A DNA stretch of 59,426 bases from a virus: the IMG/VR virus record IMGVR_UViG_3300046542_000282, positions 1-59,426 of that record; one strand, given 5' to 3'. Position 1 is the stretch's first letter. Each line of letters opens with the position of its first letter. Under the pieces are notes generated by a model. That model made no database searches and was not told the DNA's origin. It was given only the letters and a program-made list of their open reading frames with translations. Below, piece by piece: positions 1 to 5,940 of the stretch. A program made the translations under genes and the position numbers.

Positions 1-36
1 TTCGTCGACGCTGTGAAGCGTGGCGACGTCGCCTGA
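1..36 (+). CDS. DUF397 protein, C-terminal end (continues from 59120)
   Basis: These bases encode the last residues and stop codon of the DUF397 protein whose full copy is at 59120-59335. It appears here only because the window opens the circle inside this gene. Confidence 0.9.
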   Translation, partial: FVDAVKRGDVA

Positions 37-51
37 TAGCGGCACAACGCA

Positions 52-85
52 AAGAGCCCCCGCCGGGTGACCGACGGGGGCTCTT
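52..85. terminator. Bidirectional terminator hairpin
   Basis: A 15-bp inverted repeat with one mismatch and a GTGA loop lies between the plus-strand DUF397 gene and the minus-strand zinc-ribbon gene ending at 92. It sits where two convergent transcripts meet, so it can end both. The same hairpin is seen again at 59351-59384. Confidence 0.85.
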
Positions 86-91
86 GTGTGC

Positions 92-217
92 TCAGTACTT
101 GCCGCCTCGCGCGGCCCGTACCTTATCCAGGCAGGTTGGGCAGAGTGGTCCGCCTCCCTGTCCGTACTTCACTGTCTGCTCTCCGCACGTTGCGCACGGG
201 CCACTCTGGGAACTCAT
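92..217 (-). CDS. Small zinc-ribbon protein, 41 aa
   Basis: A 41-residue reading frame with two CxxC pairs (CATC near the N-terminus, CPTC about 20 residues later) separated by a Gly-rich turn, which is the pattern of a minimal zinc ribbon. Its ATG overlaps the stop of the upstream gene as ATGA, so it is probably translated by coupling. It ends just before the bidirectional terminator and is therefore the last gene of this leftward operon. Function unknown; a nucleic-acid or protein-binding role is inference only. Confidence 0.75.
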   Translation of the reverse strand: MSSQSGPCATCGEQTVKYGQGGGPLCPTCLDKVRAARGGKY

Positions 218-576
218 GTGCTAAGGGTACGTCGCCGCCCGCTGCGAGCCGTGTCGACAGCCTGCCGGTAACCGATGTGCGCACACCAGTCGGCGATGTC
301 GTTGTACCGCGGGAGCGCCTCCAGCTCGTCGGCCACCTTGCTCCGAACGACGATCTCCTCTGCCGACATGTCCGTACCGATTCGCCCCTCCGCCTCGTCG
401 GCCGCGCGGAGGAGAGCAGCGGCGAAGTCACGTGCTTGCGCAGGGGTAAGCGGGTTCCGGTCGTAGCAGTGGATCCACGAGGGCGCGTCTTCCCTCTCCA
501 GAACCACTGCCTTGGGGTGAGCGTCGTCAACCTCGACGCCCCAACCGTTTGTCCGGGGGTGCATAAGTCGCTCCAT
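214..576 (-). CDS. Hypothetical protein, 120 aa
   Basis: Starts at ATG 576 behind a GAGGAGAG ribosome site. Residues 43-110 look helical and charged, and a stretch with CAHIGY lies near the C-terminus. No family recognised. It belongs to the operon with the DUF2637 gene to its right, and its stop overlaps the start of the zinc-ribbon gene. Confidence 0.75.
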   Translation of the reverse strand: MERLMHPRTNGWGVEVDDAHPKAVVLEREDAPSWIHCYDRNPLTPAQARDFAAALLRAADEAEGRIGTDMSAEEIVVRSKVADELEALPRYNDIADWCAHIGYRQAVDTARSGRRRTLST

Positions 577-585
577 GATCTCTCC

Positions 586-1230
586 TCACACACCCGCGGT
601 GCGCTTGACGTTGATGACCTTACGGGCCTCGTCCAGGTCGACGCGGACGGAGTTGGGCGTTGTACCGGAGTACTTCGTCAGCCGGGGGCGCGGACCGTTG
701 GCAGCGCTGCGCACCGTCTCCGGGGCCACACCCAGCCGCTCTGCAGCCTCCGCGTAGGACACGAGGTTGGGGCGTGGAGCCGCTTTTACGGCCTCCGCGG
801 GCTCCTCGTCCGCCGACTCCGCGTTCGGCGCTCCAGCGGGCTCCTGAGGCTTCTCCGTGTGTGACTTGCGGGAGTGGACGAGGAGCGAGCCACCGAAGAA
901 CGCGAGGACGGGCCAGCCGGCGACCATCACGCGGAGGAGGACGGGCGGGTGCGCCAGGTCCAGGACGCCAGCCGTACCGACGTTCGCGCCAATCGATGCT
1001 GCCATGGACAGCAGGAACCACACCCATGGAGCGCGCTTCGACTCCCCCTCGGCCGCCTCCCGGATCTGCTTCCAGGCCATGACCAACAGGAGATCCACGC
1101 TTACGGGGTAGGCCCATGCCTTCCAGCCGCCCTGGCCGGCTGCCTCCGCAATGTCGTGGATGTGAGCGAAGGACAGGGCTGCGGCAATGACGGCCTGGAT
1201 AAGGAGGGGGTCCCGCAGGCTGCTTCTCAT
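586..1230 (-). CDS. DUF2637 membrane protein with C-terminal HTH, 214 aa
   Basis: The N-terminal 120 residues carry about four hydrophobic segments and the FAHIHDIAEAAGQGGWKAWA type motif of DUF2637 proteins, which are common in Streptomyces and its plasmids and phages. A charged Ala/Glu/Pro linker follows. The last 60 residues (SYAEAAERLGVAPETVR) look like a MerR/excisionase-style helix-turn-helix. This suggests a membrane-tethered DNA-binding protein; partner and target are unknown. The start at 1230 follows GAGGAG. A terminator lies just upstream, so a promoter within 1230-1276 or read-through must supply transcription. Confidence 0.85.
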   Translation of the reverse strand: MRSSLRDPLLIQAVIAAALSFAHIHDIAEAAGQGGWKAWAYPVSVDLLLVMAWKQIREAAEGESKRAPWVWFLLSMAASIGANVGTAGVLDLAHPPVLLRVMVAGWPVLAFFGGSLLVHSRKSHTEKPQEPAGAPNAESADEEPAEAVKAAPRPNLVSYAEAAERLGVAPETVRSAANGPRPRLTKYSGTTPNSVRVDLDEARKVINVKRTAGV

Positions 1231-1275
1231 GGCTCCTCAGTTCGTGTACGGGGGTGTGTGAGTGGCTCGTGCGAC

Positions 1276-1308
1276 GGAGCCCCTGTCTCCGCAATTGACA
1301 GGGGCTCC
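1276..1308 (-). terminator. Rho-independent-like hairpin
   Basis: A 12-bp perfect inverted repeat (GGAGCCCCTGTC and its complement) with a short AT-containing loop lies just after the stop of the gene at 1317-1688. It should end that leftward transcript. No long T tract is present, as is usual in actinobacteria. Confidence 0.75.
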
Positions 1309-1316
1309 AGGGTGGG

Positions 1317-1688
1317 TCAGCTGGGAAGCGGCGCCCACTTCAATCCCAGGGCGTGAGTGTGAGTGATCCACGCGTCGAGCTTGACGCTCACTGTCTCCCA
1401 CTCCTCTACCGTCAGGTCGTACCCGTAGCCCTGACGGCCGTAGTCCCGGACGTAGTCCGCCAGGGCCGCTATGCAGTTGTCGCGCGAGCGCGGGGCAGTG
1501 ACTACCGCCTCGACGCCGGGCTTGCCGTAGTCGGTCACGACGGACCATCCGAAGTGCGCGACTTCCGCGATCCACACCGTGTACCGACCGTAGTGCGCCC
1601 AGTTGTACGACACGCGGGTTGCGCGAGCGCGGGGGATGGACGTCAGGTCGTCGACGGTGATCGGGAGCATCGTCTCGGTGGCGGTCAT
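1317..1688 (-). CDS. Hypothetical protein, 123 aa
   Basis: Starts at ATG 1688 after a GAAGGAG ribosome site. The sequence is aromatic-rich (many Trp and Tyr) with no motif I recognise. It is flanked by its own promoter candidate on the right (1721-1755) and a terminator on the left, so it looks like a single-gene early transcript. Confidence 0.75.
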   Translation of the reverse strand: MTATETMLPITVDDLTSIPRARATRVSYNWAHYGRYTVWIAEVAHFGWSVVTDYGKPGVEAVVTAPRSRDNCIAALADYVRDYGRQGYGYDLTVEEWETVSVKLDAWITHTHALGLKWAPLPS

Positions 1689-1720
1689 GTTGTCTCCTTC
1701 GCGAGTGCCTTGCGTTGCCC

Positions 1721-1755
1721 CGACTATCGCACAGTTATGGCGACCACCACAACAC
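1721..1755 (-). promoter_or_regulatory. Leftward promoter candidate, TTGTGG-18-GATAGT family, copy 1
   Basis: One of three near-identical roughly 34-bp blocks (others at 2771-2806 and 4541-4573). Read leftward it has TTGTGG, an 18-bp spacer containing CATAAC, then GATAGT, which fits a sigma-70-like -35/-10 pair. It is followed by the leader ACGCAAGGCACTCGCG and the ribosome site of the 1317-1688 gene. Confidence 0.65.
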
Positions 1756-1768
1756 CTGACGGCAACTT

Positions 1769-1786
1769 CCGTGAGTCGTTTTACGC
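1769..1786. repeat. 18-bp imperfect palindrome, copy 1
   Basis: Plus-strand CCGTGAGTCGTTTTACGC. Near-identical 18-mers occur at 2820, 4588, 5213, 5738, 6859, 22652, 26823 and 44186. Here the TAA stop of the next gene upstream lies inside it, as also at 2832. The 26823 copy shows the symmetry best (CCGT...ACGG). Confidence 0.7.
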
Positions 1787-1969
1787 AGCTCTCGACAGGA
1801 CGTCAACGGCCAGGCGAACGGCGCCCATTCCGGCGTCGTCAGGAGCGGGTGCTCCCGCGATGCCTGCGCCGGCGAACATGTCGGCCGTTGTGATCGCGTC
1901 GGAGTCCGTCCTCCCCTCGTCGACGAGACCGCGAGCGACTCGGACGGCGTCGAGCGCAGAGAACATCAT
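1781..1969 (-). CDS. Hypothetical protein, 62 aa
   Basis: The chosen start is the first of two adjacent ATG codons at 1969, which overlaps the upstream stop (ATGA) and follows a GGGGGAG ribosome site. A longer in-frame extension exists but lacks a ribosome site. The protein is Ala-rich and probably helical. No family recognised. Confidence 0.65.
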   Translation of the reverse strand: MMFSALDAVRVARGLVDEGRTDSDAITTADMFAGAGIAGAPAPDDAGMGAVRLAVDVLSRAA

Positions 1970-2127
1970 CACTCCCCCGCCTCGTCCCGCAGGTCCGCCA
2001 GGGCGTCGCCGATTGCGGCCCACCCATCGTCATCCGACAGTCGGCCGGCGATGACTTCGGCCCAGACACCGTTCACCGTGACGTGGAACGCGTCCAGGGC
2101 TTCCAGCTTTTCCGTATCGTTCATCAT
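1969..2127 (-). CDS. Hypothetical protein, 52 aa
   Basis: Starts at ATG 2127, seven bases after AGGAGG. Acidic, with a run of predicted helix ending in DALADLRDEAGE. Coupled to the next gene through an ATGA overlap. No family recognised. Confidence 0.65.
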   Translation of the reverse strand: MMNDTEKLEALDAFHVTVNGVWAEVIAGRLSDDDGWAAIGDALADLRDEAGE

Positions 2128-2138
2128 GGCGGTTCCTC

Positions 2139-2459
2139 CTAAGCCGTGCGGTGGTGCACCGTGTGCGAACAGTTCCAACCCGGGTCACAGTCGGGGACGT
2201 TGCGCTTCCGACCGTCGAGGCAGACGTCACACAGGTCGTAGTTCGGGTTGTCGAGCGCCGACTGAGCGGGGAGTCCGAAGTCGTTGATCATGTGGTCGGG
2301 GGCCGCGTTCCCGCAGTGCCGGTAGAGGTCTCCTCGTCCCCGCCACGTCCACGTTCGGCCGTGCTGGTCGACGATGTCCGGGTGCTCTGCGCGCTCGATG
2401 GCGGCCAGCTCCTCGCGGGCGGAGGTCCACCTGTCTATCAGGGCTGAGACGCTGTCCAT
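2139..2459 (-). CDS. Hypothetical Cys/His-containing protein, 106 aa
   Basis: Starts at ATG 2459 behind GGAGG. The C-terminal half has CDVC followed by a further Cys, a second Cys and a His pair, which could hold a metal, though the spacing matches no zinc finger I know. First gene after the terminator at 2481-2511. Confidence 0.7.
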   Translation of the reverse strand: MDSVSALIDRWTSAREELAAIERAEHPDIVDQHGRTWTWRGRGDLYRHCGNAAPDHMINDFGLPAQSALDNPNYDLCDVCLDGRKRNVPDCDPGWNCSHTVHHRTA

Positions 2460-2480
2460 CTGTCCTCCGTAAGTAACTGA

Positions 2481-2511
2481 CGAAACCCCCGCCGGGGCGG
2501 GGGCCGTTTCG
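2481..2511 (-). terminator. Rho-independent-like hairpin
   Basis: CCCCCGCC pairs with GGCGGGGG around a short loop, flanked by AAAC/GTTT, immediately after the stop of the 2513-2725 gene. It should end that short leftward transcript. Confidence 0.75.
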
Positions 2512-2512
2512 A

Positions 2513-2725
2513 TCAGAAGCCGGCTTCGAGGAGCCAGTCCGGCTTACCCTTTGCCTCCGAGAGGACGTCCTCGTCGAAGAGCTCCGGCTCGTCGGCGACC
2601 GGGGCGAAGATGCCCGCGCCCAGCTCCCCCGCGACGAGGGGGCGGGAGTCGTAACCGAAGTCGAGGTCAGCGCGGGCGACGAGGTGGTCAATCTCCGTGC
2701 ACGTGATGTCGTCCAGGGCCTTCAT
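2513..2725 (-). CDS. Hypothetical acidic protein, 70 aa
   Basis: Starts at ATG 2725 with GGGAGGGG just upstream. Acidic throughout. It stands alone between promoter copy 2 and a terminator, so it is probably a monocistronic early gene. No family recognised. Confidence 0.7.
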   Translation of the reverse strand: MKALDDITCTEIDHLVARADLDFGYDSRPLVAGELGAGIFAPVADEPELFDEDVLSEAKGKPDWLLEAGF

Positions 2726-2770
2726 TGTGTTCCCCTCCCTGCGGGACTTCCGTAAGTCCCTTGCGTTGCT

Positions 2771-2806
2771 CTGACTATCGCACAGTTATGGCGACCACCA
2801 CAACAC
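2771..2806 (-). promoter_or_regulatory. Leftward promoter candidate, TTGTGG-18-GATAGT family, copy 2
   Basis: Nearly identical to the block at 1721-1755, with the same TTGTGG/GATAGT pair and the CATAAC core between. It precedes the 2513-2725 gene and has the same ACGCAAGG leader element on its downstream side. Confidence 0.65.
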
Positions 2807-2819
2807 CTGGCGCCAACTT

Positions 2820-2837
2820 CCGTGAGTCGTTTTACGC
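2820..2837. repeat. 18-bp imperfect palindrome, copy 2
   Basis: Same 18 bases as the copy at 1769. The TAA stop of the 2832-3008 gene lies inside it at the same relative place. It abuts promoter copy 2. Confidence 0.7.
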
Positions 2838-3008
2838 ACCTGCCGCGAGGAGTGCGACGAGCCGGCCCCCGGGGAGCGTCACCACGTACCCTCCGCGGAC
2901 CCTCGTCGTCTCGTGCCGGCGCCGCATGGCCTGGCGCAGGAAGTGACGGTGCGCCACGTCGTCGACGAGGAGGGAGGGTCCGTCCTCGAAGGTGACCCGG
3001 TACGTCAC
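2832..3008 (-). CDS. Hypothetical protein, 58 aa
   Basis: The GTG start at 3008 overlaps the upstream stop as GTGA, which I preferred over a longer frame with an Arg/His-rich, unnatural N-terminus. Basic, with a beta-rich pattern. No family recognised. Confidence 0.6.
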   Translation of the reverse strand: MTYRVTFEDGPSLLVDDVAHRHFLRQAMRRRHETTRVRGGYVVTLPGGRLVALLAAGA

Positions 3009-3214
3009 GCCGCCCTCACGATGCGCGTGACGGTGAGAGGGCGGGACGCCAGGATGACAGCGTCTCCCCCGTCGACGAAACGGATGTGGACGTGTCCCTT
3101 GGCCGTCGGCCACGCGGGACCGTCCGCGGTGCGCTCGTGGCCGTGGAGGACGAAGACGTCTCCCCCGCGGATCTGGCGGGCCTCGATGTTCTCCTGAATG
3201 GTGAATGAGTCCAT
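3005..3214 (-). CDS. Hypothetical protein, 69 aa
   Basis: Starts at ATG 3214 after GGAGGAG. Beta-rich, with VFVLHGHERTADG in the middle; no catalytic motif assigned. Preceded by the recurring leader element (CGCGAGTCACTCAC). Coupled to the next gene. Confidence 0.7.
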   Translation of the reverse strand: MDSFTIQENIEARQIRGGDVFVLHGHERTADGPAWPTAKGHVHIRFVDGGDAVILASRPLTVTRIVRAA

Positions 3215-3239
3215 GGCTCCTCCTGTGAGTGACTCGCGT

Positions 3240-3872
3240 TTAGACCCGGTGCAGCAGCGAGAACCCCGTCCCGCTCCCCTCGCACGTCTGGAGGACGAGG
3301 GCCGGCGACCCCGGGAACGCCGGGATGGATCCGCCCTGACGGTTTATCCGCAGGTGTCCATAGACCTTGTACGTCCCCGCGAGAGGACCGGAGATGACTC
3401 GGACCGTGCGGCCGACGGGCACGGTGGCCAACCAGGAGTAGCCCATGTAGTTGTGGCCGGCCAGGATGTTGCCCGCGTACATCGTGAGCGCTCCGGCGTC
3501 GATGCACGGCTGCGGAGCGGCGCTGCAGTTCCGGTAGTACGTCACGCGGATGTCCGCGGGGGCCTTCGGGATCGGGTGCTTCGTCCGCGGCCTCGTTGAC
3601 GGCGTGGCGAGCGACGCGGAGGGATGCGGCGTCAGTGTCTTGCGCACGCCCTCACGGGTCGTGTGTGACGTCGGACGGGGCTCCGGGCGGTAGGGCGTCA
3701 TCCTCGTCGGCGACGGGGTCACCACGGGAGCCGTGACGACGTCGGAGAGGAACGGTCCGTCCGGCGCCTGCGCGTCGGTGGCGACGGAGAGGACCGTCGA
3801 CATGGCTGCGGCAGTGGCGACGGCCGCGAGCGCCAGGCCTCCGAGGAGGGGCGTACGGGATGGCTTCGTCAT
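3240..3872 (-). CDS. Secreted sortase-fold protein, 210 aa
   Basis: An N-terminal hydrophobic segment (about residues 9-33, ending near TDAQA) predicts export or membrane anchoring. A Pro/Thr/Arg-rich linker of about 60 residues follows. The C-terminal 100 residues show sortase hallmarks in order: a His in LAGHNYMGY, a turn-rich beta section with GTYKVYGH, the catalytic-Cys motif LVLQTC, and a late Arg (LLHRV). Sortases are Cys transpeptidases that join proteins to the cell wall. In a phage this might modify the host surface or block superinfection, which is inference. An L,D-transpeptidase-like protein is the alternative. Confidence 0.6.
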   Translation of the reverse strand: MTKPSRTPLLGGLALAAVATAAAMSTVLSVATDAQAPDGPFLSDVVTAPVVTPSPTRMTPYRPEPRPTSHTTREGVRKTLTPHPSASLATPSTRPRTKHPIPKAPADIRVTYYRNCSAAPQPCIDAGALTMYAGNILAGHNYMGYSWLATVPVGRTVRVISGPLAGTYKVYGHLRINRQGGSIPAFPGSPALVLQTCEGSGTGFSLLHRV

Positions 3873-3874
3873 GG

Positions 3875-4024
3875 TTACTTCTCCTCGTCCTTCTGCGTCG
3901 GTCCGCCGACGCGCTTCATGTCGGTGTGGAGCTGGGAGACGGCCGGCTTGCGGTTCGTCGACGCCGTGGCGTGGAACCGGTCGAAGGCTGCTCGGACGTC
4001 GGTGTCGTTGGCGGTGCGTCGCAT
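3875..4024 (-). CDS. Hypothetical basic protein, 49 aa
   Basis: Starts at ATG 4024 behind GGAAGG. Short and charged, ending in a Lys/Glu-rich tail. It lies three bases from the sortase-fold gene and is probably co-expressed with it. No family recognised. Confidence 0.6.
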   Translation of the reverse strand: MRRTANDTDVRAAFDRFHATASTNRKPAVSQLHTDMKRVGGPTQKDEEK

Positions 4025-4026
4025 GG

Positions 4027-4206
4027 TCACACTTCCTTTCCACAGCGCTTGAGTTCCCAGCCCACGACGAGCGCCATGACCAGCACGGGAACGCTGAAGG
4101 TGATCAGGATGGCGATCGGTGACCCCGCTCCGACCGTCAGCAGCAGGACGGGGAACGGCACGTACAGGCACACAAGTTGCGCTACCAGGACTCTCGTCCG
4201 CTTCAT
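4027..4206 (-). CDS. Small two-helix membrane protein, 59 aa
   Basis: Starts at ATG 4206 after GAAGGAG. Two hydrophobic segments (about residues 7-27 and 30-50) with a basic N-terminus and a short basic C-terminus. Two or three bases separate it from the next gene. It could assist the neighbouring exported sortase-fold protein or act as an accessory membrane protein; neither is shown. Confidence 0.65.
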   Translation of the reverse strand: MKRTRVLVAQLVCLYVPFPVLLLTVGAGSPIAILITFSVPVLVMALVVGWELKRCGKEV

Positions 4207-4230
4207 ATCGGCTCCTTCAGGTTCTTCGAG

Positions 4231-4308
4231 TGCCCCGCCGCGGATTCGAACCGCGCGCCCGCCGGCACTGGGGGTGCCGGGTGTGTTCGGGCGATGCCTC
4301 AGCGGGGC
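4231..4308 (-). tRNA. tRNA-like gene, possible tRNA-Gly(CCC)
   Basis: Read leftward, a 7-bp acceptor stem (GCCCCGC/GCGGGGC, base 73 A) and a perfect T arm (CGCGG, TTCGAAT, CCGCG) are present. The middle hairpin can form with a CCCCCAG loop, giving anticodon CCC. However, U33 is replaced by C, the D arm does not pair well and the variable region is long. It may be a degenerate tRNA or a tRNA mimic. Confidence 0.5.
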
Positions 4309-4314
4309 GCCTTA

Positions 4315-4479
4315 CTACGCGAATCGCTTCCGGTAGACCATGTTCGACGCAATCAACTCCCGTCCCTGCGGGCTGCGGACGTTGCGCTCCGCGCCACGAA
4401 TGCGCTTCACCTGGCCTTGCAGCGCCATGCCGTACCGGTTCGTACGGAGGAACGTGCGCTTCATCGCCGTCGGGCTCAT
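4315..4479 (-). CDS. Small basic protein, 54 aa
   Basis: Starts at ATG 4479 behind GGGGAGG. Strongly basic with many Arg and Lys, so nucleic-acid binding is possible. It ends seven bases before the tRNA-like gene. It is the first gene after promoter copy 3. No family recognised. Confidence 0.65.
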   Translation of the reverse strand: MSPTAMKRTFLRTNRYGMALQGQVKRIRGAERNVRSPQGRELIASNMVYRKRFA

Positions 4480-4492
4480 CTCTGCCTCCCCT

Positions 4493-4516
4493 GGGGCGCC
4501 CCTTGCGAGGCGCCCC
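4493..4516 (-). terminator. GC-rich leader hairpin
   Basis: GGGGCGCC and GGCGCCCC pair around an 8-base loop. It lies between promoter copy 3 and the first gene it would drive, so it may work as an attenuator or leader stem rather than a simple terminator. Confidence 0.5.
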
Positions 4517-4540
4517 GTCCGTGAATTCCTTGCGTGACTC

Positions 4541-4573
4541 GACTATCGCACAGTTATGGCGACCACCACAACA
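4541..4573 (-). promoter_or_regulatory. Leftward promoter candidate, TTGTGG-18-GATAGT family, copy 3
   Basis: Same conserved block as at 1721 and 2771. An 18-bp palindrome copy (4588-4605) in the opposite sense lies upstream. It should drive the basic 54-aa gene, the tRNA-like gene and the membrane/sortase cluster to the left. Confidence 0.65.
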
Positions 4574-4587
4574 TGCCCGGGGAAGTT

Positions 4588-4605
4588 CCGTGAAACGACT
4601 TGCGG
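4588..4605. repeat. 18-bp imperfect palindrome, copy 3 (reversed)
   Basis: CCGTGAAACGACTTGCGG, which on the minus strand reads CCGCAAGTCGTTTCACGG. It is the same element as at 1769 in the opposite orientation and sits just after the stop of the gene at 4608. Confidence 0.65.
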
Positions 4606-4607
4606 AC

Positions 4608-5183
4608 CTACTCGTCCGCGAGGAACTGCGCGAGGTGGATGACGTCCGCGGCCGAGGTGTGCTCGACGCCGGCCAGCAGCTCCTTAGCGGCGCGGACATG
4701 GGCGGCGTGGCGGCTGACGACGGGCTCCGGCTCGTCGGCCGGTGACTCTCCCATGAGGTCGCGCTCCCAATCGGCCAGCGGGGCGGGCTCGGTGACGACC
4801 TTTTCCCAGTTCTCCGCGTCGCGGAAGTACCAGTAGCCATCGTTCGCGGGGTCATCCACGACCACCAGCGTGTCGCGCACCTCGTGCACGGTGAACACGT
4901 CGCCGCGACTTACGTCGGCGTACTCCGCGTCGTCGACGAGGATCCGGATCTTGTCGCCCGGCTTCAGGGGCGAAGGCTCCTCCTCCTTCGCCTCTCCCCT
5001 ATTGATCTCGTCGGCCAGGGCGAGGATGCCGCGGGCGAAGACACGAGCCTTCGACGCGGAGAGGTAGGTCTCCATCTTGTGTTCCCCGTTGTGGACGGCC
5101 TCCAGCTCGACGGCGTCCCCGTCGCGGCGTGCGGTGATGGTGTCGAGGCTGGAGGCGTTGCAGGTGGCTACGTACTCGGTCAC
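4608..5183 (-). CDS. Modular KOW/SH3-like protein, 191 aa, paralogue of 5233-5712
   Basis: The GTG start at 5183 follows CGAGGAGAGAAC; a longer frame would read through the leader repeat and lacks a ribosome site. Three parts can be seen: an N-terminal region ending in ARVFARGILALADE, a central KPGDKIRILVDD type KOW/SH3-like module, and a C-terminal helix SAADVIHLAQFLADE. The next gene has the same order and a matching C-terminal helix. Its function is unknown. Confidence 0.75.
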   Translation of the reverse strand: MTEYVATCNASSLDTITARRDGDAVELEAVHNGEHKMETYLSASKARVFARGILALADEINRGEAKEEEPSPLKPGDKIRILVDDAEYADVSRGDVFTVHEVRDTLVVVDDPANDGYWYFRDAENWEKVVTEPAPLADWERDLMGESPADEPEPVVSRHAAHVRAAKELLAGVEHTSAADVIHLAQFLADE

Positions 5184-5212
5184 GTTCTCTCCTCGTGTCA
5201 GTGTCTTGCGGT

Positions 5213-5230
5213 GCGTGAGTCGTTTGACGG
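5213..5230. repeat. 18-bp imperfect palindrome, copy 4
   Basis: GCGTGAGTCGTTTGACGG, lying between the stop of the 5233 gene and the leader of the 4608 gene. Confidence 0.65.
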
Positions 5231-5232
5231 AG

Positions 5233-5712
5233 CTACTCGGACAGCCACTTCGCGTAGGCCAGGACGTCAGCCGCGGAGGCACCGGGACCGGCGATGCGGC
5301 GGGCCTCGTCGAGGGCTGCGGAGCGGGAGGGGGAAGCAGCCGACGTCACCTTGCGGACCTCCATGGCCCACACGCCGCCGTAGCCGTCGACGCGGACGAG
5401 GTACGGAATGTGGTCGGTGTCGATATCGGTCACGGCCCCGAACTTGCCGACGTGCGTCCGGTCGTCGTCCCGGTACTTCGTGATCTCCACGCGGTCGCCG
5501 ACCTTGACGGATGCGGGCTGTGGCGCCGTCTCCTCCTCGCCCCCGACGAGCGCCAGGAGCTTGTGGGCGAAGGCACGGGCGCCAGCGTCGTTCGTGAACA
5601 CCGAGTCGCCGTAGAGCCGGAACCGGATGTCGCCGTCGTAGTCGCGGGAGACCACGATCCGGTCGTCTTCGCCGTCCGAAGGTGCCAACTTGCAGTTGAG
5701 CGTGAACTCCAT
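5233..5712 (-). CDS. Modular KOW/SH3-like protein, 159 aa
   Basis: Starts at ATG 5712 after CGAGGAGAG. It has the same architecture as its neighbour: an N-terminal region with AFAHKLLALVGG, a central VKVGDRVEITKY module (KOW/SH3-like beta barrel), and a C-terminal helix SAADVLAYAKWLSE. The central module also resembles those of the phiSA1p31-like proteins at 15554-16896. Likely arose by duplication with its neighbour. Confidence 0.75.
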   Translation of the reverse strand: MEFTLNCKLAPSDGEDDRIVVSRDYDGDIRFRLYGDSVFTNDAGARAFAHKLLALVGGEEETAPQPASVKVGDRVEITKYRDDDRTHVGKFGAVTDIDTDHIPYLVRVDGYGGVWAMEVRKVTSAASPSRSAALDEARRIAGPGASAADVLAYAKWLSE

Positions 5713-5737
5713 GGGTCTCTCCTCGTGTCCTTCTGTC

Positions 5738-5755
5738 GCGTGAGTCGTTTTGCGG
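5738..5755. repeat. 18-bp imperfect palindrome, copy 5
   Basis: GCGTGAGTCGTTTTGCGG, between the stop of the 5763 gene and the ribosome site of the 5233 gene. Confidence 0.65.
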
Positions 5756-5762
5756 ATGTGGG

Positions 5763-5912
5763 TCAGTGAGCGTCGATCGAAAAACCTTCGAGCGGCGTTG
5801 AGTCGGAACGGGCCTCCACCGCGTACCTGATGTCGTCGCCCCAGAGAGCGGCCTCGTCGGGGCGCACGCCCTGGACGTCGTAGTCGTCGAGAGAGGGAAG
5901 TCGGTTCTTCAT
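5763..5912 (-). CDS. Hypothetical acidic protein, 49 aa
   Basis: Starts at ATG 5912 with GGAGA upstream. A longer frame would run back into the sigma-factor gene. Acidic, no family recognised. Lies directly downstream of the sigma factor and is probably in its operon. Confidence 0.6.
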   Translation of the reverse strand: MKNRLPSLDDYDVQGVRPDEAALWGDDIRYAVEARSDSTPLEGFSIDAH

Positions 5913-5940
5913 GGTCGGGTCTCCAGTTCGAGTGAGTGTT

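Larger units (their letters stand above)
1..127. repeat. Terminal direct repeat, copy 1 (circular overlap)
   Basis: Bases 1-127 are identical to bases 59300-59426. The repeat begins inside the DUF397 gene and runs through the terminator into a minus-strand gene, so it has no natural gene boundary. It is best read as a circular sequence opened with an overlap. The length of 127 matches a common assembler k-mer. The unique circle would be 59,299 bp. Confidence 0.95.
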
